From positions 930,001 to 994,000 of the forward strand of contig JABYQN010000003.1 in assembly GCA_022606135.1 (NCBI GenBank): 64,000 nt of DNA, read 5' to 3'. Positions 1-10,362 of the stretch are shown here, one piece after another. The position numbers and the translations under genes were made by a program. Position 1 is the stretch's first letter; each line of letters begins with the position of its first letter. Under the pieces are notes generated by a model. That model saw only the letters and a list, made by a program, of their open reading frames with translations, searched no databases and was not told the origin of the DNA. This DNA comes from Fomes fomentarius. Lineage: Eukaryota; Basidiomycota; Agaricomycetes; Polyporales; Polyporaceae.

Positions 1-439
1 GTCAGTCTGACCTGTGCACGAAAGAACAGAACAGGAAAGAAGCAGCGAAGTGCCAATCAACGACTATGAGGGGGAAAACATGTCTGTTGATAAGAAGACA
101 CCCAGCAGCGAATTCGAGATGATGATATTGATGTTGTCAGGGCATCGCGAACTAGAACGTGGACCTGCGATGGATGATGCAGCAGAAAGCGCTCGTGCAT
201 GCGCAAAGCCGCAGCCTGGGTAAATGGAAGTATTTCAAGGGCGTCTACGGATGGATTCCCACAAGGCCTACACTGACAGGGCTGCGGTCTGCCCTGGGTC
301 TGCCCGCCCGCATGCAGATCTGGCCCGACTTATCTTGCGGACGTTCAATGTCACCTTCCGAATGTCATTGTCACCCGCAATTGCTCGATGATCATCTCCT
401 GAACTCCTCTCTCTCCACTTCGCGCGTGGTCAGCACAGA
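1..439. other. upstream region, no gene seen
   Basis: No convincing coding sequence lies here. Short open frames lack family resemblance and splice logic. The stretch presumably holds the promoter and 5' leader of the hydrolase gene that starts at 440; I see no clear TATA box. Confidence 0.5.
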
Positions 440-1729
440 ATGGCCAACTTGTTCGACTACCAGCCATTCAAAGCTCTCTATCTGCTCTACTTCGCCTCTT
501 CCTTCGTCTTCGTCAAGGCTCCGTTTTGGTCCATTCGCTTCATCGCGCCCGCCAACAGGCCGCGTCCGACATGGTCTCTCAAGCGCGCCATGATTGTACG
601 CGCCATGCAGGAACTCTTCTCAATGAGACTCACCCCTAGAAGGAAGCTGCGAGACCATCTGGCAGCTGAGGTTCCAGATAGCCAACTCGTCGACGCCAAG
701 TTCGTCTGGATTCCGCCTCTCCCCAACGACCTCTTCTCTGGCGAGCTCCGACGAGTCGCGGAGACTACAGGCGTCCAACCAACAAAGATCGCGGGTTTCT
801 GGATCCTAAAGAACGGCTCATCGCAATCCTGGACGGACCTAAAGGCAAAGCCAGGCGAGAAGACCATTCTGCACATGCACGGCGGCGCATTCTACGTGCG
901 TACCGCCAAGTCTTCCCGATCACTTAGCCACTACTGACGGCCGTGTTTGCCATACACTTACACCCACCGTACATGCCTATCTAGATCGGCACCGCCAATC
1001 CTTCCGACATCACCTCCAATTTCTCCAAGGGGTTCTTACCCACTCGCAGACAGTCGAACGTACGTTCGCCGTCGACTACCGCCTCACCGCGTCCGCCCCC
1101 AATCCGCCCGCGAACCCCTTCCCCGCCGCGCTCCTCGACGCCCTCTCCGCATATCGCTACCTCGTACAGGACGCGGGCTTTGCGCCAGAGAACATCATCG
1201 TCGCTGGCGATTCCGCAGGCGGCAACCTCGCCGTCACGCTCACGCTGTACCTCATCGAGAACCGACAGCTTGGGCTGCCCCCGCCCGGGCGCGTGCTCAC
1301 CGCGTCCGCGTGGCTTGACCTCTCGATGTCGCGGCGTGGCCCGGACTCGTCGGCGGTCCAGAACGCGCCCACCGATATCTTCTACGACAGACCGGGGAAG
1401 CTGTTTGGCGAGTACGGCGTCACGGGCCTCCGAGGGCCGCTCGACTTCGCGTTCGTCCAGACGAACCGCTACCTCTCGCCCGTCTCACTCCAGTGCGAGC
1501 GCCAGGAGGGGCTGTTCAAGGGCTTCCCGCAAACGTATGTCATCGCGGGGGCGCAGAACGTTTGCTCGACGACTCGAAGGCATTCGTGGAGCGGTTGAAG
1601 GCAGATGGAGTGTCGGTTACGGAGGACTTCCCGCCCGACGCGGTACACGACTTCCTCGTCTTCACTTGGCACGAACCTGAGCGGACGGAAGTGTTGAAGC
1701 GGGCGAGCAAGTGGATTGACTCGGTGTAG
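440..1729 (+). CDS. alpha/beta-hydrolase fold-3 esterase/lipase, two frame breaks
   Basis: Predicted carboxylester hydrolase of the hormone-sensitive-lipase-like family. An N-terminal hydrophobic stretch (about residues 10-35) suggests membrane attachment. Exons are 440-895 and 985-1729, split by an 89-nt intron just after the oxyanion-hole motif HGGAFY (about residues 147-152). The nucleophile elbow GDSAGG follows near residue 227, and the catalytic Asp and His are probably in ERLLDD and AVHDF near the end. As written, exon 2 is out of frame twice: after the G4 run at 1029-1032, and after the G5 run at 1547-1551. One extra G at each site gives a continuous 400-residue protein with normal family spacing. 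Either these are base-calling errors or the gene is a young pseudogene. The substrate cannot be inferred. It lies next to an acyltransferase and a permease gene. Confidence 0.82.
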
Positions 1730-1934
1730 ATCCGTGCGCGCTCGAGGGCTGTTTGAGGATGACCGATGACTGGCGACGCGAGGACCAGGTGGCTTAATCA
1801 TTTATGTTTCGCACCTGTTGTTTGTATCGCACTGTGACACTATGCTACCCTGTTGTACGCATACATACATTCCTCACTCCCTGTATCGTAGCACTCCCTA
1901 CTTATTGGGCTGTGGGTATCCAAGGTTTAACTTA

Positions 1935-3764
1935 TCAACTCATAACCACGTCTGGAGCAGAGTGCCCTTCCCCAACAAGTGAACTCCAGATACGCAGGGT
2001 AGCTGCGGCGAAATCGCCCTCGCGTCCAGTCTTGACGTGGAACGTCGCCTCGCACGCGCCCTGGTCCGTGCTCCAGACGGACTCGCCTTTCTCTCCTTGG
2101 CTCATCAGCACCGGGTTCGAGGGGAAGAACAGGACGTAGTTGTCCGTCGGCACCGGATCGGGGTGCTGCCAGCACGCTTTGCCCGGGTACCCAAAGTGCG
2201 TCGAGGCCCAGTCATGCCTGCGCACACCGTTGCGTCAGCGTTCAGAAGTCAGGGAGTTCGCAGTCACTTGCGGCGAATGTACGACACGACGCACCTGTAG
2301 CTCGAGTTGACGATGACGTGCCCCGGAGTCTCCTCGATGTGGTGTCCGCGGTTGCGCTTTGCCGCCCCGAGCCACTCGGCCCCGGCGAGCGCGAGGAAGT
2401 CGTGCACGAACGCGGGGTCGCGCGTGCGGACGAGGGACCGGCGGATCGCTCGCGCGTAGGCGAGCACCAGTGTCTTGTCGGCTGCGTGTCTAGAGTAGCT
2501 CGCGACATCGACGGAGTCTGTCACGGCGTAGAGGAGGCCGTTTCCGACCGCGTCCTTGGGGAGGATGGCGGGGTTGATGCCCCTGCACTGCAACACGCAA
2601 GTGTCAGTGTGTCAGTAAGTACTAGAGAGCACTGGCAACCGGGGAGGATGACGACGCACGTTCACGACGTTCGAGATCTGCGCAACGGGCGTGTCGTAGC
2701 TCGCGTTCAGGGAGGTCACGATGAATGCGCTCAGCGTGTCTTGCCGTGAGAGCTGCCAGTGCGCGCTCGCTCCTTGCTCGCGGTCTCCGTCCGGCCCTTC
2801 AGCTTCCGCAGCGAGCACAGCAGCGTGCAGTGCTGCGACTCGCGCGGCGGAGAATCGGACATCAATCCGTCGGATGGGGAATGGCGCGAAGATGGAGGCG
2901 GGGATGTTGTCGAGTGGGAAGGTGTGGAACAGCAGTGGGGGCAGCTTTGAACGGATGTACTCGAGTTGCGCTGGGTCGGAGGGCGTCGTAAGGTGCGTTG
3001 AGACGGTGCACGCAGAGAGGTGCACGGGCGCGGGCTCAGTGATGGGGCCTAGTGGATGGGTGAAGTGTTGCGACCAGGTGCGAAGAAACTTGAGGACAAT
3101 GAAGAGATCCGCTGGGATCACGCAGGTTTGTCAGGATAGGTGAGATACCAATATCGACTTAGGATGCATAACGTACCTGGTATGTGCGAGCAAGATATAC
3201 CGATGAGAGTCGCCTTGTCTGTGGTCACGATCGTCGCTTTGAAGAGTTCGGGCTCGACCCCGTTCAATAGATTGAGTGGGTTGATTCTCTCGATCTGGGG
3301 ATATGGTTGTGGTCGCACCACTTGGTTCGTGCTGATGGAGGACGGATCCCACTTTGGCTCGAGCTCATGCTTGATCGTGAGCGGAACAGGCCTGAGTGAA
3401 GATACAGAGATCTATGATTCATCCGGCATTCGCGTCATTATTTGGTCGCGATTGCATGAGACTGTCGATGACTGACCGCCCACTCCGGTTCCTGAACGAG
3501 CTGCCCACAGAAGAGAGGAAAGGACGCGAGTGTGCGCGCCAAGGCAACACGCAATTCCGAGACATCCAGGCGCGAGGGCACGATGTATGCGATATCTAGC
3601 TGTGTGCATCCAAGTAAATTAGAGGATGCAAGAGTAGTTTGTGGCTCACTCACGGTGAAGTTGATGAGAAGATCGTTACTGTTCAGCAAGTACAGCTCCG
3701 AATCCTCCTTGGGGAGCACGGACGGTCCCGAAGGGTGAACGAGCTCATGCTCCTGTAGAGACAT
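1935..3764 (-). CDS. BAHD/transferase-family acyltransferase
   Basis: Predicted acyl-CoA-dependent O- or N-acyltransferase of the BAHD (PF02458) type, 489 residues, the usual family length. Exons on the minus strand: 3654-3764, 3484-3599, 3177-3391, 2660-3111, 2295-2587, 1935-2217; the lengths sum to an exact reading frame. The catalytic HxxxD motif is HIPAD (His145-Asp149), created across the third intron. A C-terminal segment HFGYPG, near the start of the last exon, sits where the structural DFGWG motif lies in plant members and is a fungal-style variant. The first intron (3600-3653) has no stop and a length divisible by three, so a naive call would include it. Start chosen at ATG 3764, directly followed by the conserved N-terminal region; an ATG at 3797 in the same frame is possible. 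The acceptor substrate is unknown. Confidence 0.85.
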
Positions 3765-4847
3765 GGTGGAATACGTTCCAACACTTGGTATTCGCAAGAG
3801 GTGGTGATGACTGCTTGCACTGGAGGATTCGCGTTGGACTCATTCGTAGTATCTGCGCGCAGACGGAATCTGGTAGACTAGTATCGGATCATACCGATGA
3901 TAATGCCGTACAGAACATGACTTCTGCGACTCGGGGGTTTCTCAAGAAGGCTGCTACAGGTAGCGCGCGTGCAAGAGAATAAGAACAAGCTGGTCTTTGA
4001 ACGATGAAACAAGACACGTCGACGAGAGCAGATCTACTAAAATTCAAGTGCGTCCAAGCCTGAGCGTCCCAATGCCATTGGCAGGAACCGACAAACGCTC
4101 GAGAGTCGTTTCCAGCGCCCATATAGTACCTGTCGTTATTTCTCACCATAAGCTCATCATCCGATTAAGTACTTGTTCTTGATACCAAGAAACTAGGTTG
4201 AGTCGTTTCATAGGATATCGAAGCCAGAGAAAACTATGTGATTCTCGTAGCAATCTTGAAGCTTGAAGCATCCGAACCTCAGAAGATTGGTCTGCTGCGC
4301 GGTGAGTGGAGTCTGCAACTTGCCATATCCATCAGCTATAGTAAGAAGTTGCTCCTGCTAAGACTTCATTCCTATGTCCAGTGACGCAAAGATCTCCTAC
4401 ATCTGCGCTTGATTGGTGCAAGTCGCAAATCTTGAGCTCGGCGACGGCGGGCGTGCTAGAGACATTCCATGAGAAGAGGTTGCACCATGCCCAGGGAACT
4501 TTATCAGCCTTTCACCATGGCGTATGAGCCAACTGCCAGACACTGTCCCATAGGGCTGCCGAATCCGCGGGTAATCTTCTCACAGCATAGAAGATAGGCT
4601 CTGCGTTCCGTAACGCGTGAGCGTCTGCAATGCGGGACCCAGTGGATGGCGCAATGGCTGTCACAATCACGACATCCTAGGCGGCGAAGACGCACTCCTC
4701 CTTCGTCCCGCGACTGTCATACCAACAGCGCTGCTATCATCTATGTACACCCGGAGTCGCGGTGCAGAGACCCTTCGAGTTGTCCTCCTGCCTCGCGCCA
4801 CATAACGCAAAGTCACCTCTCCTGCCTGACCCTAGGAGCTGACGAAC
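3765..4847. other. divergent promoter region, no gene seen
   Basis: About 1.1 kb between the divergent acyltransferase and permease genes. Short open frames on both strands have no recognisable domain and no start or splice context I would defend. It most likely carries both promoters. I see no repeats. Confidence 0.5.
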
Positions 4848-6581
4848 ATGGGGTCAGACGAGAACGAGAAGAACGCTGGCTCGAGCATCGGGGCCGATGA
4901 CGTCCATTCCGGATCGGACTCGGGCGTCGACTCGGAGTTGGTTGCCGTCAAGGAAGCAAGGCTCTTGAGGAAGCTGGACGCACACCTCTTACCGGGCCTC
5001 GTTCTGCTGTACCTCTTGTCATTTCTAGATCGAAGCAACGTCGCCAACGCCAGGCTCGAAGGACTGGCCACCGATTTGCATATCAGTTGAGTTTCATTTG
5101 TCGAGACAGAACCTGTGTCGTTGTTGACATCATTATTTGCAGCTGGCAATCAGTACTTAACCGCTTTGACACTGTACTTCATCGGATACGTCCTCTTCGA
5201 GGTATTCACAGATGCAAACTTGATGCTCTGTAACGTACTGAAACTGGAACTGCATAGATTCCGTGCAATGTCATCCTCAAGAGGACGAGTCCGAAAATTT
5301 GGCTCCCGACGCTCACCCTTTTATGGGGTATCGTTTCCACCCTTATGGGCATAACGCAGAACCTCGCTGGTTTCTTCGTCGTACGCTTCTTCCTTGGGGT
5401 TACGGAGAGCGGACTCTTCCCCGGGGTGGTCTTCTACCTCAGTATGTGGTACAAGCGTCACGAGCGGGTGTATCGCGTTGCGCTGTTCTTTTCCGCGGCC
5501 AGCCTGGCTGGCGCTTTTGGTGGTATTTTGGCTTATGTACGTGCACGATGCAACAGGGATCATCGGTGATTGAGCTTGGACTGACATCGGAGGTCTTATA
5601 GGGTATCGGCAGAATGGGAGGGGTCGGCGGCCTTAACGGCTGGCGATGGATCTTCATCCTCGAAGGTAAGCAACCAAGGTTGCGTGCTTTTCAATGTCAT
5701 TGCTCACCCAAAGATTGTGGGCAGGGATTTTGACTGTTGTTGTGTCCATATCGGCCTACTGGTTCATTGTCAACTATCCGGCGACCGCTCCGTTCCTCAC
5801 TGAAACCGAGCGCAAGACAGTCCAGTCACGTCTTAGTGCCGACAGCGACGCAACGGACGCGGAATCTTTCTCTTGGGACGCAGTTTCCCGCGCTCTGAAG
5901 GACCCGAAGTGCTGGCTTTACGGGCTGACGTTTCATACCCTATCCCTTCCTCTTTACACGCTCTCTCTCTTCCTCCCTACCATCATCAAGGATCTCGGGT
6001 TCACGGCCGCGAACGCTCAGCTCCTCAGCGTCCCCCCCTACGCCCTCGCTACCATCCTCACACTCACCATCGCGATTCTCTCCGAGAAGGTGCACAAGCG
6101 TGCGCCGTTCATCATAGGATCCTCAATCATCGGCATTATTGGTTACGCCATCCTCATTGGCAACACCTCCCCTACGACCCGGCCCGGGGTCAGCTACGTC
6201 GGCACATTCTTCGCGGCCGCTGGCATCTACCCTGCGACAGCGTTGAGCCTGTCATGGCCCGCGATGAACGTCGCGGGGCAGACGAAGCGCGCTACGGCTA
6301 CGGCGATGCAGATTAGTGTTGGCAACCTGGGTGCAGTGCTGGGCACGCAGCTGTACCGACCGGCCACATCGCCGCGGTACTTGCTGGGCCATGGCTTTGC
6401 GTTGGGATATCTAGCCGGGAACGTCGTCGTCGTGAGCACGTTGTGGTGGCTCCTAGATAGGGAAAATAGGAGAAGGGAGGCGCTGCTGCCGTTGAATGGC
6501 GTCGATGGAGCGTTGAAGGCAGAGGAAGACGGCGACCCGCTGAAAGGGGATGAAGATCTTCGCTGGAGATTCCGTAACTGA
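4848..6581 (+). CDS. MFS permease, Dal5/allantoate-permease-like (ACS family)
   Basis: Plasma-membrane proton symporter of the anion:cation symporter branch of the major facilitator superfamily, whose fungal members import allantoate, nicotinate, pantothenate, biotin or similar organic anions. Exons 4848-5085, 5143-5201, 5258-5536, 5602-5665 and 5725-6581 give 498 residues in frame. Visible hallmarks are the first-helix motif LSFLDRSNVANA, the YFIGYVLFEIPCN segment in helix 2, and the helix 4-5 region GVTESGLFPG followed by YLSMWY. About 12 hydrophobic helices are present, with short polar ends. Typical fungal length. The substrate cannot be read from the sequence. The neighbours (esterase, acyltransferase) allow the guess that it moves a small acid or ester product. 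Confidence 0.9.
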
Positions 6582-7167
6582 GTCGCTTATAGAGTACTCA
6601 CCATGCGTGCCAAATTGCATCATTGGTTGGCTTTCCGTAAGCCACGTACGAACTGTCCAGACCACCTTAATTGTATCATTGCCCTTCCCTACATTGATAT
6701 AGAGTCTGCCTATAAATTGAGACTACTTATATCCTGACAAGCCCTAGTCTCCCCTAGGCAGACAGTAAGTATATGATCTATGACGTGGCAAGACAACTCC
6801 TGTGAAAGGAGATTGTAGCGGAACCTGGAAGACACGGCTCTGGACCTCTTGCACGAATATGAGACGCGTGGCTGGCTCTGATATTCTTGTGCTATCGTAG
6901 TCTACGGTGTATTTGGGTTTCTGGCGCAGTAGTGAGGTCTACCTAGTATTAACGATGGCCGCGTGCAATCATGGGTCTTGTAGGCACTGTTGTGAATAGA
7001 ATTATTCGATATTTCACACTGGCAACTTGTCCTACAGCAGGTTACATAGCATCCCACTCTGTTGCACCAATTCGCGCCACCGTGACAGTCGCCCTGGGAC
7101 ATAGATCCGCCGAACCGTTTTTGTCCGTGACAAAATCGCGCGGGGTAGAACGACACATTCAAGCGGG
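6582..7167. other. intergenic, no gene seen
   Basis: Convergent gap between the permease and the YGK1-like gene. It presumably holds both 3' untranslated regions. No domain-bearing frame, repeat or RNA gene was recognised. Confidence 0.5.
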
Positions 7168-8304
7168 TTATGGTGGAACTCTGCTCGAGCGTCCTGCCGA
7201 AGCTGTTTCACGTTCTTCAGCGAGTTCTTCTCCCCACTGCTGGACCTCTGGGTGTTTGATGAAGGGCAAACTGCTGTCAAAGAATGGCTGCAGTGTCTGC
7301 ATGTCGTGATTGCGTTCGTATTCATAGGCTAGATCCCTGGTGAGTGAAGGTGATAATTTTGGAGATGGGAACTTCCAGACCTTGCGAAGCCATTTCGAAC
7401 CTGTCGAGGTCTATGATGTTCAATTGGTCAGGATTTGGCAGGCTGGAGACATCGTGAGACATGTTGTACCTTTGACAAAATGCGCTTCTTTGGTCTCTTG
7501 CGCTTCGTACTCCTGTAATCGAGTCATCCAAGATCATTCCGACAGGCAGCCCTCGGGAGGTGTATAACCGTGACGCACGTTCCATAGTGTCATGATTCTC
7601 TGAGCTGCAGGACTATCGTGTAGCATCTCGTGCACGAAATTATGCATCGCTTCCTAGATGGATCGAGGAACATCAGCGGAGCGCTAGTCTACGGAAAGGT
7701 AGGTCATCACTGCTTCCAAGCGTCTTTTCTCAGCTTTGGAGATTCCTTCATGAGGCGCGATGTCGCCAACTGAGGTCCATCAAGTCAGTCGTTGGAATGG
7801 CCAATGGCTAGTTCACAGCACGCACCTTGCGCTTCTGCGAGGTCATGGACGAGCGCCATCATAACACACCTGCGCAGACTGGGTGGTCAGTGGCGATTAG
7901 TGAAACTGATGGGGGCTTACTTTGATATGTCCAGTGTTGTATCCGAGATGCACATTGCTAATATCGCCATGCGGTACATGTGGTCTGAAATACTGCATGT
8001 GACGTTTCAGCCATCAGGCTCCCTATGAGCACATACAACACGCTACCTTTCCGGACCCGGGACCTACCGGACCAAAGATTTGATGAGTACTCACTCCTCG
8101 ACGAGGTCATGGCAGTATACTTTGTGATCAACCCAGCCTGTCCTCTTCTGAGTCTGACATCATATGTATCAGCATCCTGTTCTCGCTTCTAGCTATGCAT
8201 GAGGGTACCTTCAACCTCTCGAGAACATGGAAGAAGGCCAGCCTATCCTTTGCGACGTCGCCGGACGACACATAGAGAGGGGGGAATATGCGTTGTTCGG
8301 ACAT
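7168..8304 (-). CDS. YGK1: HD-domain 5'-deoxynucleotidase, YGK1/HDDC2-like
   Basis: Metal-dependent phosphohydrolase that dephosphorylates deoxynucleoside 5'-monophosphates (family of yeast Ygk1/Ybr242w and human HDDC2). The gene is split so finely that no single frame looks like a gene. Nine exons: 8209-8304, 8095-8153, 7921-7992, 7826-7869, 7711-7769, 7579-7653, 7470-7512, 7381-7410, 7168-7328; total 212 residues, exactly in frame. The signature starts with LKTQKRTGWVDH; the metal ligands follow as ISDHMYRM (His56), ALVHDLAEA (His84-Asp85) and DLDRFEMASQA (Asp150 or Asp152). One exon is only 30 nt. The junction of exons 2 and 3 is the least certain, because it adds four residues relative to relatives. 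Start ATG at 8304 is followed by a short nonconserved leader. Confidence 0.88.
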
Positions 8305-8685
8305 TGTAGTCGATACAAGCAACGACGAAGAGCAGCCAAGCTTGTATGATGACAATGCCTAAGAGATTGACGAAGAGTGACAAAGTTCGATGATATACAT
8401 ATAGGCGCATGAAGCGCCAGGACGGGCAGCGCCCGCGTATATTAGCAACCTCTTCAAGATCTCTTTCGTTGATTAAGGATCATACGCATATGTCATATAA
8501 GTATCTCTCTCTAATAACATCATAACCGGGATGCGGTCGAGAACGTGTATCCAGCCCATGAAGCATACATTGACAAACCATGTACCCCAAGCGTACATAT
8601 GCAACACATGCGCGTCATGAGCGGCGACTTTGTCTTTTCAGTGCCGATGCAACGTAAGATTGGCCACAAGGCTCGAAGACTCCAC
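8305..8685. other. intergenic, no gene seen
   Basis: Gap between the YGK1-like start and the eL8 stop, both genes on the minus strand. It should hold the YGK1-like promoter and the eL8 3' untranslated region. No coding or RNA feature was recognised. Confidence 0.5.
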
Positions 8686-10075
8686 TCAGAGCTTGGATGC
8701 GTTGGCGACGGATAGAGTTTGGCCGGCAGCCTTGGCACGCTTGCGGAGCATCTGTGTAGATTTCGCACCCCGGATACCTCCACCCCACTGACGGCGCTGC
8801 TCCTCGTACTTGTCGGTGCTGATGGCAGAGAGTTAGCACCAACACTGACGCGATAGTCGGACCTGGCTACGAACAAGTTGGCCTTTGCCGCACTGACTAG
8901 TGTAGCAAGCTCGCGCTGGTCCTCGCTCTTCACATCCTGGATGGCAAGGACAGCCGCGGTCTTCTTATGGACGACGGTGCCGAGGCGGGCCTTGCCCTTG
9001 ACGATGACGTACGGAACACCCATCTTGCGACAGAGCGCGGGAAGGAATACGACGAGTTCAATGGGGTCGACATCGTGAGCAATGACGACGAGCGACGCCT
9101 TCTTGGCCTCAACGAGAGCGACAGTATGGTTGAGACCGTACTTCACAAATAGAGGCTTCTTGGAGTCCTACGTGACGCGAGTGATTAGTGTCCGTTGCAA
9201 GGGCAAAAGCATGGACGCACCTTGGCCTGTGCCTCCTTCTCCTCAGCGGTCGCCTTCGCGAGGGCGTCGATACGGGCCTTCTTCTCTTGCTTTGTCTCAG
9301 GGCGATATCTATGGATTACATGAATGGCATGATGATGGAGGAGACGCCAAGAAAAGTACTTGTTCAGAAGCTTGAACAGCTGCGTAGCGGTGTTCTTGTC
9401 CAGAGTGTGCGAGAACTGGGCGATGGCAGGCGGGACCTTGAGACGCTGGCTGAGGATGACCTTCTGGCGCTGAAGGCGGACATATTCGGGCCACTTCACG
9501 AAGCGGGTGAGATCCTTTTTAGGTTGAATGTCTTGACCTACAGGCACCAATGGACGTTCGACGATCGTCGAAGGAAGAACAAATTAATGTGGCACTCACC
9601 AATACCAAAGTTCTTCGGGTGTGACTCGAAGAGGGGGTTCTTCTGGGTCTTCGATGCCTTGCCAGCGCCGTAGGGAGCGGGTGCAGGCTTCTTGCCGGTT
9701 CCTGTCTTGGCCTTGGGCTGGTCATTGAGACGAGGCGATCAGCAAGGCTGTATACAGCAAAATCGCCGCCGCCACTGCTGTGCACTCGGAGCTCTACCGC
9801 CCGCACCGTTCACCAAGGAGGATGAACAAGTGCGGGCCCAGCAACTGCTTGCTTCATCGCGAGCCTCCGCGAGGAGGACGCTCAACAGAGCGATGTGTGC
9901 TATGATGGGGAATCCTGCCTGCGCAACTAATGGCCTAGTTAGTATTCACTAGGTGTCATCCACGGATGAGACGCACCATCCATCCCAAATCTATCGCTGT
10001 GGCAGGTTCCGACCAAGCTCCGGGTGCACCACAATGTGCGGCTTCGACGTTGACATACTCACCATTGTCGTTGGA
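8686..10075 (-). CDS. RPL8: 60S ribosomal protein eL8 (L7a/L8)
   Basis: Large-subunit ribosomal protein of the L7Ae RNA-binding family that binds kink-turn rRNA. Exons: 10073-10075 (start codon alone), 9600-9717, 9360-9537, 9221-9308, 8875-9167, 8686-8818; total 270 residues, close to human (266) and yeast (256). Recognisable blocks are [43 protein letters not shown], the L7Ae core with [20 protein letters not shown], and the RQWGGGI tail region. The intron at 9309-9359 is stop-free and in frame. The first exon is inferred: an ATG directly followed by a consensus donor gtgagt, phase 0 with the next exon. Any exon of 3n bases would also fit, so this start needs transcript support. It shares a short divergent promoter with the Doa10 gene. 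Confidence 0.93.
9861..9883. other. stem-loop inside the long first intron of eL8
   Basis: Two stacked perfect stems: GAGC pairs with GCTC and CTCC pairs with GGAG, with a three-base bulge and a GCGA loop (TCGC on the minus strand). It lies in the 355-nt first intron (9718-10072), far longer than the roughly 50-60 nt introns elsewhere. I found no convincing C/D or H/ACA boxes, so a small nucleolar RNA is not claimed. Confidence 0.35.
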
Positions 10076-10342
10076 TGTCTTGACGTTGGGTTGCAATGTG
10101 TTGACTTGAGGAATCAGAAAATGGTCAGTCTCACCCTTCGTCACTCACTTGGGCGCTGGTCGGGGTAATCGGGCCGATGGAGGAGAAGCGCCAGAGGCGT
10201 GGTTGCCGCGGCCGCGTAGGCGGATATCCGTCATACCCCACTCTCTCAGCAAGCTGTCCCTGAGTTCAGCCTGATTCTCGCTCTTTGTGGCTCCTTGTGA
10301 CGATTTGACTTGATTGTCTACTCGCACAAGCCATTGACAAGG

Positions 10343-10348
10343 CACGTG
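10343..10348. promoter_or_regulatory. CACGTG E-box in the eL8/Doa10 divergent promoter
   Basis: A palindromic CACGTG lies 15 bp upstream of the Doa10 start codon, in the 287-bp gap between the two divergent genes. It matches the binding core of Cbf1-type bHLH factors. Position so near the ATG may place it in the 5' leader; functional meaning is inferred only. Confidence 0.3.
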
Positions 10349-10362
10349 AACAGCCTATCCCC

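Noticed and set aside
9718..10072. A snoRNA in the eL8 first intron
   Set aside because: Only imperfect C-box-like and D-box-like matches about 100 nt apart; no terminal stem.
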